From UBA11986 sp031402435 (GTDB taxonomy: Bacteria; Bacteroidota; Ignavibacteria; UBA10030; UBA6906), in assembly GCA_031402435.1 (NCBI GenBank), contig JANNSJ010000039.1:1-64000 (forward strand): 64,000 nt of DNA, written 5' to 3'. The notes beneath the pieces are model-generated. The model did not search any database. It was not told where the DNA came from and saw nothing but the letters and a program-made list of their open reading frames with translations. A program made the translations under genes and the position numbers. This document shows, one piece after another, positions 48,872 to 59,246 of this stretch. Position 1 is the stretch's first letter, and each line of letters begins with the position of its first letter.

Positions 48872-51800
48872 ATGAGCAGACGCCCCAATATACAACCGTG
48901 GTTCATTCTCCTGCGTAGTACTATTGCCTTGTGGTGCATTGTGGCGTTTCATGCCGTAGCCTCAGGTCAACCCTTCGTTGTTTTCAGTGATTCGTCTCCC
49001 CGGGACTTGGTTGTCATACGCGTTTCTTCACAAATGAGAGACTCACTCATTCATTTGCCGCACCAGTTTGTTCTCGCGGGGTCGGACACGCTGTACCTTA
49101 CATCTGGCGGGACGTTGCAACGCAACATCGATTACTACATCAACTACCGAACAGGGACGGTACAGTTCGATGCCCTGGCGCTGGTAAGGATTGCTGCCGA
49201 TTCATCCTCAAAGAACACACTCACCATTCGCTATTCCTATCTTCCATTCAAATTTCAGGATAGTTATTACAAACGAAAGCTTGTCATCCTGAAGGATTCC
49301 ACCGGCAGAGATTCGATCAGAGTTTCCCGGCCGAGATCGTCATTCAACGTTGACGACATCTTTGGCCAGAATCTTCAGAAGAGTGGAAGCATTGTCCGCG
49401 GATTTACCGTTGGATCGAACCGGGACCTCTCGTTGAACTCGGGCCTCCGTTTGCAGCTTGCCGGAAAGATCGCTTCCGATCTCGAGGTCGTTGCGGCCTT
49501 GACCGATGAAAGCACACCTATCCAACCCGAAGGCACCACGCAAACGCTACAGGAATTCGAAAAGGTGTTCGTTGAAATGCGCGGCTCCGATTTTACGGCC
49601 ACGCTTGGTGACTTCAACCTCGAGTTTGGAGGGACGGAGTTTGCGCGACTGAGCCGAAAACTGCAGGGAGCGAAAGGTGCTGCCAATTACCGTCTCGGTT
49701 TTAGCAATGGTAACGTACTGCTCTCGGGAGCGGTTCCCCGCGGCAAGTATAACACCAACCAGTTCCAGGGAATTGAGGGAGTTCAGGGTCCTTACAGGCT
49801 GTTCGGCAAGAATAATGAACGATCAATGATCATTATTGCAGGAACCGAACGTGTGTACATCAATGGCGAGTTGCAATCACGCGGAGAGACGAATGACTAT
49901 ATCATTGACTACTCCATTGCCGAGGTAACATTCACAACACGGAGACTTATCACCGCCGCGTCACGTATTACCATCGACTTTGAATACACGGACAGGCAGT
50001 ACAGCCGCTCACTTCTTGCCGGGCAGACGTCCTCGAAGTTCTTTGACAATAAAGCAACACTGACGTTTTCATATCTCCGCGAATCGGATGACCAGGATTC
50101 ACCGATTGATTTTGCAATCACAGATAGTGCCCGCCGTGTATTGGAACAAGCAGGCGCCGACCGGGAAAAGGCGGTGCTCAGTGGAGTGACGCGTGTTGAT
50201 TCGAATGGATATTATATCCTTGTCGATACCTTGCTTGGCACAGGGCAGCCGGCGCAATTCTTTCGGTACGCTCCCGGAAGAACAGCACAATACAATGTGG
50301 GGTTTTCGAATGTCGGGTTCGGACGTGGGGAATACGTTCGTCAGTCCATTGGTGTCTTCGTCTGGAAAGGTCCAGGCGCCGGGGACTACCAGCCCATTCG
50401 GTATCTTCCGCTTCCTCAAGTGCAGCAGACTGTTGACATTCACCTCGACGTAGCACCTCGCAATGATCTTCGTTTCACCGGTGAATTTGCAACAAGCAAT
50501 TTTGACGCGAACCGGTTCTCGACAATCGACGATAAGAACAATACCGGTCATGCTCTCAATTTCTCCGCTGGTTTTTCACCCAAGGATGTGAGCATCGGTG
50601 GAAGCAACATCGGGTCGTTTGATCTGCAGATCAAAGAACGGTATGTGAACAGGCGTTTCTCGTTCATCGACCGCGTGGACGATATCGAGTTCGACAGGAA
50701 GTGGGGAATTGATTCAACGACCAGTGCGAACGAGGAGATCCAGGAAGCCTCGCTCAAGTATCTTCCAGTTCCTCAGATTATTGCCGGCGGTGGATATGGT
50801 AGGATTGATCGTGGCTCTTCGTTCAACTCGAAACGAATGGACGGGTCATTGAACGTAAAGGGAGAGGGGCTGCCTTCAGTTCAATATCTTCTCGAAAATG
50901 TCCGGTCGGCTGAATCAGTAGCCGACAATGCAAGCTCCTGGTTCAGACAACGAGGCTCGATTGATTATGCCTTGCAGAACATTACACCCAGTATGCGGTA
51001 CGAAGGGGAAAACCGGAAGGTCTCATCTCTTTCAACATCTGCACTGAAGTTTGGGAGTCTGCGCTACGATGTGTTTGCTCCCGGTCTGAAGATCCGGGAA
51101 CTCGGACCGGTGTCAGTAGGGAGTGAGCTTGAATGGCGGACTGATAATCTCTTCAATGGTGGAAGTGTCGTTCGTGAATCGAAGTCATTCACTCAATCCT
51201 ATAATGCAAGGCTTTCCGAATGGAACAATGTGGCTTCTTCGTTTGACGTCACTCTCAGGCAGAAGAAGTATTCCGAAGCATTCCGGCTTCAGGGCAACTC
51301 TGACATTAAAACTGTTCTTGTGCGAAATCAAACGCGCCTGACACCATTTGATCGTGGCATTGAGTCGGACTTGTTCTACGAAGTGTCAACAGAGCGCTCT
51401 GCACGACTGGAACGCGTTTTTATCAGGGTGAACCAGGGGACGGGTAACTATCGTTATCTTGGAGATCTGAACAACAACGGCATTGCAGATGAAAATGAAT
51501 TCGAACTAACGCGGTTTGATGGTGATTTCGTCGCTGTGACACTCCCATCGGAACAACTTTTTCCGGTCATCGACCTGAAGGCAAGCGTTCGAGTTCGGAT
51601 CACGCCACGTCTGTTTCTGGGAGCCGGTCATGACGTCCTCTCCGACATGCTCTCAGCACTGTCGACGGAGTCATACGTCCGTGTCGAGGAAAAGAGCGTG
51701 GAACCTGATTTGAAGCAAATCTACCTGCTTCACTTTCGGAGGTTCCAAAACGATTCGACGACTATTGCTGGCTCAACGTTGTTCACTCAGGACGTAAATG

Positions 51801-52414
51801 TTCTGGAAGGTTCACCTGACATTTCAGTTCGCATGAGATATTCGCAACGTACAGGACTAAACAGGTTTACTTCGGGGAATGAAAGGAGTTATGCACGTGA
51901 ACGCTCCATACGCTTGCGAGTGCAACTTGTGAAAGAAATAGCAAATCAGTTTGACTATAGTAATAGAATAGACCGCGTGGGTAGCCAGCAGGCAACAAAC
52001 AGATTACGGGACATCCTCTCGAATTCACTGGCGTTTGATCTCTCCTACAGACCCGAACAGGATGCCGAGGTGGGATTCCGCTTTGAAGTTGGAAAATCAA
52101 CGGATCGGTTTCAAATCCCCGAACTCGATGCAGACCTCAATACGCAATCCGTGCGATTTACCTATGCTTTTCAGGGGGCCGGTCAATTGCGTGTTGAAGC
52201 ATCACGTGAAGAGATTCTGCTGAGTCAGGCACTGGCAGTGTTCCCCTTCGAACTTACCGGTGGCAGGGTCGACGGAAAGACGTGGCTTTGGCGCGCCGCG
52301 TTTGATTATCGTATTACGCAGTTCATCCAGGCGACGATGAACTATGATGGAAGATCAGAGGGAGGTCGTCCGCCCGTCCATACAGCACGCGCGGAAGTAC
52401 GCGCATTTTTCTAA
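48872..52414 (+). CDS. Very large outer-membrane barrel-like protein
   Basis: A 1180-residue exported protein of unknown function. A signal peptide ends near residue 33 (AVASGQ). The N-terminal 120 residues have RDLVVIRVSSQMRDSLIHL and a LTIRYSYLPF strand. A block SFNVDDIFGQNLQKSGSIV then RGFTVGSNRDLSLNSGLRL, and STPIQPEGTTQTLQEFEKV, is reminiscent of SprA-type giant Bacteroidota outer-membrane proteins; the likeness is partial and from memory. The rest consists of alternating amphipathic strands, ending in aromatic Phe (VRAFF), consistent with a C-terminal barrel. GNYRYLGDLNNNGIADENEF near residue 870 is a calcium-loop-like insertion. No other gene shares its transcript. Confidence 0.7.
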   Translation: MSRRPNIQPWFILLRSTIALWCIVAFHAVASGQPFVVFSDSSPRDLVVIRVSSQMRDSLIHLPHQFVLAGSDTLYLTSGGTLQRNIDYYINYRTGTVQFDALALVRIAADSSSKNTLTIRYSYLPFKFQDSYYKRKLVILKDSTGRDSIRVSRPRSSFNVDDIFGQNLQKSGSIVRGFTVGSNRDLSLNSGLRLQLAGKIASDLEVVAALTDESTPIQPEGTTQTLQEFEKVFVEMRGSDFTATLGDFNLEFGGTEFARLSRKLQGAKGAANYRLGFSNGNVLLSGAVPRGKYNTNQFQGIEGVQGPYRLFGKNNERSMIIIAGTERVYINGELQSRGETNDYIIDYSIAEVTFTTRRLITAASRITIDFEYTDRQYSRSLLAGQTSSKFFDNKATLTFSYLRESDDQDSPIDFAITDSARRVLEQAGADREKAVLSGVTRVDSNGYYILVDTLLGTGQPAQFFRYAPGRTAQYNVGFSNVGFGRGEYVRQSIGVFVWKGPGAGDYQPIRYLPLPQVQQTVDIHLDVAPRNDLRFTGEFATSNFDANRFSTIDDKNNTGHALNFSAGFSPKDVSIGGSNIGSFDLQIKERYVNRRFSFIDRVDDIEFDRKWGIDSTTSANEEIQEASLKYLPVPQIIAGGGYGRIDRGSSFNSKRMDGSLNVKGEGLPSVQYLLENVRSAESVADNASSWFRQRGSIDYALQNITPSMRYEGENRKVSSLSTSALKFGSLRYDVFAPGLKIRELGPVSVGSELEWRTDNLFNGGSVVRESKSFTQSYNARLSEWNNVASSFDVTLRQKKYSEAFRLQGNSDIKTVLVRNQTRLTPFDRGIESDLFYEVSTERSARLERVFIRVNQGTGNYRYLGDLNNNGIADENEFELTRFDGDFVAVTLPSEQLFPVIDLKASVRVRITPRLFLGAGHDVLSDMLSALSTESYVRVEEKSVEPDLKQIYLLHFRRFQNDSTTIAGSTLFTQDVNVLEGSPDISVRMRYSQRTGLNRFTSGNERSYARERSIRLRVQLVKEIANQFDYSNRIDRVGSQQATNRLRDILSNSLAFDLSYRPEQDAEVGFRFEVGKSTDRFQIPELDADLNTQSVRFTYAFQGAGQLRVEASREEILLSQALAVFPFELTGGRVDGKTWLWRAAFDYRITQFIQATMNYDGRSEGGRPPVHTARAEVRAFF

Positions 52415-52456
52415 GAAGAAAAATTCTTCGCGTGACTTTGCAACGTTAGGTTGGAC

Positions 52457-52485
52457 TTGCGTTTCATATCGCTATTCTTTATACT
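52457..52485 (+). promoter_or_regulatory. Putative ogt promoter
   Basis: TTGCGT (52457-52462) and TATACT (52480-52485) with 17-base spacing, 76 bases before the ATG at 52561. The 146-base gap otherwise shows nothing. Confidence 0.45.
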
Positions 52486-52560
52486 CAACTACCCACGACA
52501 GGGTTTACCTACGACGAGATCCCATCCGTTTCTCACTCGTACTCTATCACCGGTTCATTC

Positions 52561-53064
52561 ATGGTTTACTGCACATCCTTCGACTCCAAGATCGGACTCA
52601 TTTACGTCGCCTCGACTGAAAAGGGCGTATGTAAAATGTCCGTTCCCCGCGAGACCAAAAAAGATTTCCTCAAATGGCTCCGTGACAACTTTGATGACAG
52701 CGATGTCGTTGATAACAAATCCCGCAACAAGGAAGTGATCGACCAGATGAACCGTTACTTCAACGGCAAGCTGGCAAAGTTCACCGTCCCTGTTGATCTC
52801 ATAGGTACACCGTTTCAAACCCGAGTGTGGAAGGAACTGACCAAAATTCCATACGGAACCACGATTTCGTACAAGCAGCTCGCAAAACGTCTGGGCACAA
52901 GCCGCGGGTTTCAAGCCGTAGGCCGTGCAAATGCTGCAAACCCGATCCCCATTATCGTGCCTTGTCACCGTGTAATCGGGACGGATGGTTCTCTCGTTGG
53001 ATATTCCGCCGGTATCAAAACAAAAGAATTCCTCCTGAAGTTGGAAGGTGCATTGATGATTTGA
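52561..53064 (+). CDS. ogt: Methylated-DNA--protein-cysteine methyltransferase
   Basis: A 167-residue suicide repair protein that moves methyl groups from O6-methylguanine to its own cysteine. The active site is Cys135 in IIVPCHRVIG, with the preceding helix-turn-helix RGFQAVGRANAANPIP (arginine finger) and the upstream TPFQTRVWKELTKIPYGTTIS block. The N-terminal ribonuclease-like domain (MVYCTSFDSKIGLIYVASTEKG) is short but present. Length is standard for Ogt. The helicase gene follows after 179 bases without a gene. Independent transcription is likely. Confidence 0.95.
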   Translation: MVYCTSFDSKIGLIYVASTEKGVCKMSVPRETKKDFLKWLRDNFDDSDVVDNKSRNKEVIDQMNRYFNGKLAKFTVPVDLIGTPFQTRVWKELTKIPYGTTISYKQLAKRLGTSRGFQAVGRANAANPIPIIVPCHRVIGTDGSLVGYSAGIKTKEFLLKLEGALMI

Positions 53065-53243
53065 TTTCCTGTGCTCCACTCTCACCTCTCTTCTTCAGTA
53101 CATTCATTCTCACAGCGAACCTGCTTCAAGTCAAGAACCAAATATTTTAAGAGCATCGGCTCAGACGATTCCGTCTTGCCTTCCGTCTTCATTTTGGTTA
53201 TCATCGTTGTGTACTGAAAGCCCTTCACTCATTGAAACTCTTC

Positions 53244-55487
53244 ATGTCATTTCTTGATCAGCTCAATCCCGCGCAACGAGAAGCAGTTACCACGATCGAT
53301 GGTCCCGTGATCATCATCGCCGGTGCGGGAAGCGGCAAGACGCGTGTGTTAACCTACCGCGCTGCTCATCTCCTCGGCACCGGAGTGCGTCCTGATTCCG
53401 TGCTTGCTCTGACGTTCACCAACAAGGCGGCGAACGAGATGAAGGGAAGGATCACGACGCTTGTCCAGAACGAGAGCAAAAGCATCTGGATGGGGACATT
53501 TCATTCCGTGTTTGCGCGTGTGCTTCGCAAGGAAGGGGAGCGTCTCGGCTATGGGCGCAACTTTACGATCTATGATACGGATGATTCCCTGGCGCTTGTC
53601 AGAAACATCATGAACAGTCTGAAGATTTCGCAGCAACAATTCAATCCCCAGGGAATTCGCTCGCGTATCAGCGGAGCCAAGAATCAGATGGTGTCTGTAA
53701 AGTCCTATAACGCGGGCGCCATGGATCCGTTGGCGGAACGCACGGGAATGGTGTACGAGGAGTATGACAAGAAATTGAAGGCGTCGAATGCAATGGACTT
53801 TGATGACCTGCTGCTCAAGCCGCTAGAACTGTTTAAAAAATTCCCTGACGTTCTCGAACGCTATCAGTACCGCTTCCGCTATATTCTTGTCGATGAGTAT
53901 CAGGACACGAACCGCGTGCAGTATCAACTCATTACCGAATTGGCAAAACAGCATCGGAACATTTGCGTTGTTGGTGATGATGCGCAGAGCATCTACGCGT
54001 TCCGCGGGGCGGATATCCGCAACATTCTGGATTTCGAGAAGGACTATCCGGATTGCAAGCTCATAAGGCTCGAACAGAACTATCGCTCCACGAAAACCAT
54101 TCTTGCTGCTGCCGGATCAATCATCAAGAACAACCTCAACCAGATTCCGAAAACACTGTGGACTGACAATGCGGAAGGTGAGCAGCTTTCACTCTACATG
54201 TGCGCGGATGAGATGGAGGAAGGATACAAGATCGTCTCCTTGATCGGAGAGGAATCGCACAAGAAGAAACTCGATCTGAAAGACTTTGCCGTTCTCTACC
54301 GGACGAACGCCCAGTCCCGTGCGCTTGAAGATGCACTGCGCCGGAACGGGATAGCATACATCATTGTCGGCGGTACCGCATTCTACAAACGCAAAGAGAT
54401 CAAGGACGTGCTCGCCTATCTCAGAGTCGTTGTGAATCCTCTGGACGAGGAGAGTCTTCTGCGTATTATCAACTATCCGGCCCGCTCGATCGGTGATACG
54501 ACGCTTGCCAAACTGAGAACGCTGGCAACAGAGCAGAGTCTGTCATTACTTGATGTCATGGCATCGCCGTTGATCGCTGATCTTCTTCCTGAGAAAACCG
54601 TTGCTGCTGTCCGCCGCTTCTATGCGATGATAAAAAAATACATCGACTTGAAGAGCCAGATTTCCGCGAGTGAATTGGCCGGGGTCATGGTAGATGAGTT
54701 GGGCATCCTTCGTGAGATGAAGGAAGAGAACACGATGGAGTCTCTCGCACGCCGTGAGAATATCCAGGAATTGATATCCGCTTTAACGGAATTCAACGAT
54801 ACGCACCCCGGCGCGGGCCTCGAAGATTTTCTGGAAGAAGTCTCTCTTGTCTCTGATGTGGATATGGCGGAGTTTGGACATAACGCCGTGACCCTGATGA
54901 CTCTTCATGCTGCCAAGGGATTGGAGTTTCAGGTGGTGTTCATCGCGGGATTGGAAGAGGGATTATTCCCTGTGGCGAATGCGATGATGGAACCAAAGGA
55001 ACTTGAAGAGGAACGCCGCTTGTTCTACGTTGGCATTACGCGGGCGATGCAGAAGCTTCATTTGCTCTCAGCTCAAACCCGGTATCGATTCGGTGAGAGA
55101 AGCTATTCGGTAAAGTCCCGCTTCCTTGATGAGATGGATCAGAGTCTGATTGCTGCCGCTCCGAGCGCAAGCTTGTCACCTGCGCCGTACCGGCGATCGG
55201 TGAACGGTGCTTCCCGTGCCGTGCCAATGCGTACCAGTCCAGTCCGTCGCAAACCCGCCGATGACGTTGCCCCATACTTCGCTGACACGATGCCTAAGTA
55301 CGAAGACGAATCACAGGATCCTGTTGCCACCAAAGTTGGAGCCCGCGTGGTCCACGAATCGTTCGGGCGGGGAAGAGTCGTCGCGATTGACGGACGCGGA
55401 GACAATGCACGCGCCGTCGTTGACTTCGAAGGCTATGGCAGAAAGCACCTCATGCTGAAGTTTGCCAATCTTAGATCTGCTGGTTAA
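53244..55487 (+). CDS. pcrA: UvrD/PcrA-type ATP-dependent DNA helicase
   Basis: A 747-residue superfamily 1A 3'-5' helicase for repair and replication restart. Motifs in order: LNPAQREAV (Q motif), IAGAGSGKTRVL (Walker A), LTFTNKAANEMKGRI (Ia), VDEYQDTN (II, Walker B), GDDAQSIYAFRGAD (III), LEQNYRS (IV), VTLMTLHAAKGLEFQVVF (V) and RLFYVGITRAM (VI). The C-terminal extension has KVGARVVHESFGRGRVV, the PcrA/UvrD Tudor-like RNA-polymerase-binding module. ATG 53244 is preferred over a TTG at 53232. No ribosome site is evident. PcrA and UvrD cannot be separated with certainty. Confidence 0.93.
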   Translation: MSFLDQLNPAQREAVTTIDGPVIIIAGAGSGKTRVLTYRAAHLLGTGVRPDSVLALTFTNKAANEMKGRITTLVQNESKSIWMGTFHSVFARVLRKEGERLGYGRNFTIYDTDDSLALVRNIMNSLKISQQQFNPQGIRSRISGAKNQMVSVKSYNAGAMDPLAERTGMVYEEYDKKLKASNAMDFDDLLLKPLELFKKFPDVLERYQYRFRYILVDEYQDTNRVQYQLITELAKQHRNICVVGDDAQSIYAFRGADIRNILDFEKDYPDCKLIRLEQNYRSTKTILAAAGSIIKNNLNQIPKTLWTDNAEGEQLSLYMCADEMEEGYKIVSLIGEESHKKKLDLKDFAVLYRTNAQSRALEDALRRNGIAYIIVGGTAFYKRKEIKDVLAYLRVVVNPLDEESLLRIINYPARSIGDTTLAKLRTLATEQSLSLLDVMASPLIADLLPEKTVAAVRRFYAMIKKYIDLKSQISASELAGVMVDELGILREMKEENTMESLARRENIQELISALTEFNDTHPGAGLEDFLEEVSLVSDVDMAEFGHNAVTLMTLHAAKGLEFQVVFIAGLEEGLFPVANAMMEPKELEEERRLFYVGITRAMQKLHLLSAQTRYRFGERSYSVKSRFLDEMDQSLIAAAPSASLSPAPYRRSVNGASRAVPMRTSPVRRKPADDVAPYFADTMPKYEDESQDPVATKVGARVVHESFGRGRVVAIDGRGDNARAVVDFEGYGRKHLMLKFANLRSAG

Positions 55488-55553
55488 TCATTTTGCGGCT
55501 GTTGTTCCCGCCTCTTGATTTTCTAATTCCTTAGCTCTAAATTTCTGAAGCTC

Positions 55554-55582
55554 TTCTGTTCTTGTCTTCTGTGTCCTACATT
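55554..55582 (+). promoter_or_regulatory. Putative promoter of the 55620 gene
   Basis: TTCTGT (55554-55559) and TACATT (55577-55582) with 17-base spacing. The -35 is weak. AAAGGAAG precedes the ATG at 55620. Confidence 0.3.
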
Positions 55583-55619
55583 GAAAACGTCCCTCTTCAC
55601 TCTAAAGGAAGCCATTCCT

Positions 55620-58600
55620 ATGAATCGCTTTGGGGTTTGCAATGCCAGTCTTCTTCTGTTGCTCTTGGCCGTCCATACAAGTTTGGAGGCTAAGAATGGG
55701 GCTGCACTCAATGCCATTACTCGTTTTCCATATCAGGATACTACCAGATCCGTTTCTGAAGCATTCCCTCTCACGCTTTCGGATCAAACAGTGATATTTG
55801 TGTGGGCAGAAACGACGGCTATTCGCTATTCCAAGAGTACGGACGGCGGAGCGACATGGAATGCCCCATCCATTGTTCGTGACAGCCTCATCAATCCACT
55901 CACGCTTACTGGAATTCGAACGATGTCTGGGCGATTGATTGTGGCTTGGTACAATAACCCTGGAGTTCGATACACAATCTCTGACGACAATGGGGTGACT
56001 TGGTCCTCGCCAGCAAGTGTTGTTGGGGCGGGAGGAGCTTTTCTCCAATTCTCTCAAACCTCTGATGGAAAGATCTGGTTAGCATGGCGGTCCTCCATTG
56101 GCGGGGGAGTTGGTGGACGATATGTAACAAGCACTGACAACGGCAACACATGGGGTTCGACTCAATCACTGTCCAATACCCCAGGAAGGAATGACCTGTT
56201 CTTTTTGAGTGGTCAAGGTGGTGTAGTACATTGCATCTATTCGACCCAAAGTGCTCAGTCAAACATCGAACGAATCACAAGCACCAACGGAGGTGTCACT
56301 TGGTCTACCGCTGTTCCGATTCTGAACACTGATGTTCCGGAGAAGAGGCCGAGAATTGCAAAGCAATCCGATGGCGACATCTGGTTGTTGTACGAGTTTA
56401 CACGTAATGATACGATGCCAGTTGTTTACCAAACAATGGATGTTAACTATGTTGTCAGCACTGACAGCGGCACAACGTGGAGTTCTCCGACGCCTTTCAC
56501 GAGATTTGTTGGCAACGACTATAAGCACAATGTGGCGATGCTGAATGATGCACCCTTCGTCACGTTTGCATCATCAAGATGGGCCGCCGGTGACCGACTC
56601 TGGTACGGTATAGTAGGAGTAACTCCAGATGATAACCCGCCCCCGATTTTCTTTTCCGGGTCACAATTGCATTTCTACAGCGACCTGGAAAACTGGATTC
56701 GTGCATCTGTAGATGACGAAGAAGGGATTGCTTCGGTAGCAGCGAGCTACTCTGTGGACAGCATTAGCTATCCCCCGGTACAGTTGTTTGATGATGGGTT
56801 GCACTGGGACGACCAGCCAGGGGACAATACTTGGGGAGGTTCTGTTGCATCGTTTCCAAATGGATTGCTTGAGTGTCGATTTGTAATAAGCGATATCGGA
56901 GGAAATACACTCAATGATGTTTATGGGTTCAACTCACCCAGTTATTTCCCGCCATCCACCACGCATGTTACCCAGGGAAGCTCAATGCGTGTTGCATTCA
57001 ATCGTTTGGCAACCTTCGGCAAACATGTGTTACCAAGTGCAACATATCCCAGCTACGGTCTAAGGTACCCGGATATACCCTTTGAACATGTTTATGGCGC
57101 TGGTATATGGGTTGGTGGAAAAATCGATACAACCGCAAGTGGGACTGGCGAAAGAATAAAGGCGGTCTCCACTGGGTACGACGGCTATTTTGCACCACTG
57201 AATGAATTCTTGCCGCGATCGCAGTCTGATTCGATCTGGATGGTGTATGGCAGGAATGCAACGAAGCCATCCGGGTGGGATCAATACTGGGGAAGTGCAC
57301 TCCAATTTCATCCTTTCGGTGATGAGAATTTTTATAATCAATATGATGACTATACGAATCCTGTCAATCTGCGTTCGATGAAACTCAATATCATCCAGAG
57401 CTCCTATACATGGAACGATCCGCAGGGAGAGGGAATTCAGATTCTTGAGTTCAGGGTCATGAACAACTCTACGCGGACCATAGATAGTGCTTATGTGGCA
57501 TTCTTCATGGATGCGGATGTTGGCCCCATTGAACAACCCGACTACAAATTGAGAAATTGTTCGGGTTTTCTTCCTGCTTCTCGCGTAGCCTATACAATGA
57601 ATCCAGTTGACTTTGGGTCTACGTCGGTAGGTGTGTCCGTGTTAAACGCGGATGAGCCTTTGGATTCTCTGCGATTCACCTTCCAGTGGTATCCCGCACC
57701 CCAAAGCCCAAATTCTGACGCTTTGAAATACGATCTCATGAGTTCGGGTGTTGTTAAACCCGACGAGTATCCGGCGGGGTCCGACACGCGATTTCTTGTT
57801 TCATTTGGGCCTTTTGCGATCCAACCATACACAGCAATTAACCCGGACACTCTCCGCGTTGCATTCGCGCTTCTATCAGCAACAGACTTGAATCAATTGC
57901 AAGTGCACGCAAACAGAGCTTACGATATCTATCAAACTATCCTGGGAGAGGCAGCATTGCTCAACGTTAACCTTGCTGCAGGCTGGAACCTCATCTCTAA
58001 CCCTGTGACGAACCCAATCCCAGGAGACTCGGTGAGACAGCTCTACCCAACGTCCTTCAACCCGTACGCATTCGAGTTCAGCGGTGGCTATGTACACTCA
58101 TTCAGAATGTTGAATGGCAAGGGCTATTGGGAAAAATTCCCCAGTGCTACCTCAAACGCAATCATAGGAACACCTCGTTTGAGTGACTCTATAAGTGTCG
58201 TTGCGGGCTGGAACATTATTGGATCCATCAGCGACCCGGTTGATACCAGCACCATTGTCAGTATCCCGCCCGGATTAAGAGTATCAAAATGGTTCGGCTA
58301 CTCTGCCGGGTACAATCCGGTTACCCAACTGATTCCGGGGCAGGGATACTGGGTGAAGTCGTCGAGCTCAGGAAAGTTCATTCTCGCAAGTCAGCTCACA
58401 ACAAAATCAGCTTTGGCCCGGTCATCTGGAGTCGAAGCTTTGGATGTTCTTAATTGTTTGACTATCACCGACAGCAGGGGAGGTTCGCAAACTTTGTACT
58501 TCGGTGCAGACGCGAATAACGATATTCAGTCGGACATGTACGCGATGCCACCAACACCGCCCCAGAGTGCATTTGATGCACGTTTTGATACTCCCGACGG

Positions 58601-59111
58601 CGGCTCGATGGTTCAGACGCATGGCGTGGAGGTATCGGAGGCCGTCGAATTTACGGTGGCTATTCAATCTGATGCCTATCCCGTGACGTTCTCTTGGAAG
58701 ATAAAGAACTCATCATATGCGTTGACTGATGGTCAGGGAAGCAAAGTGTTCTCACCGAAAGAAATGATTGGCGAAGGAAGTTTGAGGATCCTCAATAGCA
58801 GTATCAACAAGGTCAGCGTGAAGCTGACTGGAAGCACACTGTTGCCGAAGGAGTTTTCCTTGTCTCAGAACTATCCTAACCCCTTCAATCCTTCAACGAC
58901 AATCAAATACAATCTGCCGAAAGGCTCGCATGTGAGTCTCAAGTTGTTCAACATACTTGGTCAGGAAGTTGCAACACTCGTGAACGAAGAACAGAAAGCC
59001 GGGTACAAGTCAATCGAGTGGAACGCAGCCAATGTTGCCAGCGGTGTGTACATGTACCAACTCAAATCAGCCAACTATGTGAGTACGAAAAAGGCGCTTC
59101 TACTGCGGTAG
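55620..59111 (+). CDS. Large sialidase-like T9SS-sorted surface protein
   Basis: A 1163-residue secreted protein. Signal peptide of ~22 residues (ending TSLEA). Residues 40-330 contain Asp-box propeller units (YSKSTDGGATWNAP, TSTDNGNTWGS, VSTDSGTTWSSP). A middle ~450-residue region (PDIPFEHVYGAGIWVGGK onward, with NNSTRTIDSAYVAFFMDADVG) is a surface beta-rich domain of unknown class. Residues ~780-920 carry the same double GWNLISNP / GYWVKSSS module found at the end of the 9985 metzincin. The end is a full T9SS domain (LSQNYPNPFNPSTTI, LFNILGQEVATLV, SGVYMYQLKSANY). ATG 55620 starts the signal peptide. Confidence 0.85.
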   Translation: MNRFGVCNASLLLLLLAVHTSLEAKNGAALNAITRFPYQDTTRSVSEAFPLTLSDQTVIFVWAETTAIRYSKSTDGGATWNAPSIVRDSLINPLTLTGIRTMSGRLIVAWYNNPGVRYTISDDNGVTWSSPASVVGAGGAFLQFSQTSDGKIWLAWRSSIGGGVGGRYVTSTDNGNTWGSTQSLSNTPGRNDLFFLSGQGGVVHCIYSTQSAQSNIERITSTNGGVTWSTAVPILNTDVPEKRPRIAKQSDGDIWLLYEFTRNDTMPVVYQTMDVNYVVSTDSGTTWSSPTPFTRFVGNDYKHNVAMLNDAPFVTFASSRWAAGDRLWYGIVGVTPDDNPPPIFFSGSQLHFYSDLENWIRASVDDEEGIASVAASYSVDSISYPPVQLFDDGLHWDDQPGDNTWGGSVASFPNGLLECRFVISDIGGNTLNDVYGFNSPSYFPPSTTHVTQGSSMRVAFNRLATFGKHVLPSATYPSYGLRYPDIPFEHVYGAGIWVGGKIDTTASGTGERIKAVSTGYDGYFAPLNEFLPRSQSDSIWMVYGRNATKPSGWDQYWGSALQFHPFGDENFYNQYDDYTNPVNLRSMKLNIIQSSYTWNDPQGEGIQILEFRVMNNSTRTIDSAYVAFFMDADVGPIEQPDYKLRNCSGFLPASRVAYTMNPVDFGSTSVGVSVLNADEPLDSLRFTFQWYPAPQSPNSDALKYDLMSSGVVKPDEYPAGSDTRFLVSFGPFAIQPYTAINPDTLRVAFALLSATDLNQLQVHANRAYDIYQTILGEAALLNVNLAAGWNLISNPVTNPIPGDSVRQLYPTSFNPYAFEFSGGYVHSFRMLNGKGYWEKFPSATSNAIIGTPRLSDSISVVAGWNIIGSISDPVDTSTIVSIPPGLRVSKWFGYSAGYNPVTQLIPGQGYWVKSSSSGKFILASQLTTKSALARSSGVEALDVLNCLTITDSRGGSQTLYFGADANNDIQSDMYAMPPTPPQSAFDARFDTPDGGSMVQTHGVEVSEAVEFTVAIQSDAYPVTFSWKIKNSSYALTDGQGSKVFSPKEMIGEGSLRILNSSINKVSVKLTGSTLLPKEFSLSQNYPNPFNPSTTIKYNLPKGSHVSLKLFNILGQEVATLVNEEQKAGYKSIEWNAANVASGVYMYQLKSANYVSTKKALLLR

Positions 59112-59139
59112 GGAAAAGTGCATACTCGATTATCCTTCG

Positions 59140-59161
59140 GTGCCGTTCCACTGGACGGCAC
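59140..59161 (+). terminator. Possible terminator hairpin
   Basis: GTGCCGT (59140-59146) pairs with ACGGCAC (59155-59161) over an 8-base loop, 28 bases after the T9SS gene. The following sequence is T-rich but interrupted, so termination is probable rather than clear. Confidence 0.45.
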
Positions 59162-59172
59162 TTACTCATTCC

Positions 59173-59201
59173 TTGTCTTTCCCCTCTTGTTTTCTTATAC
59201 T
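59173..59201 (+). promoter_or_regulatory. Promoter of the BrkB-family gene
   Basis: TTGTCT (59173-59178) and TATACT (59196-59201) with 17-base spacing, about 45 bases before ATG 59247. It lies inside the spurious upstream extension of the reading frame, which supports the internal start. Confidence 0.6.
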
Positions 59202-59246
59202 TCTCTCCGTAACCCCTTCGGTTCATATACACATAGTATCTTCAGT

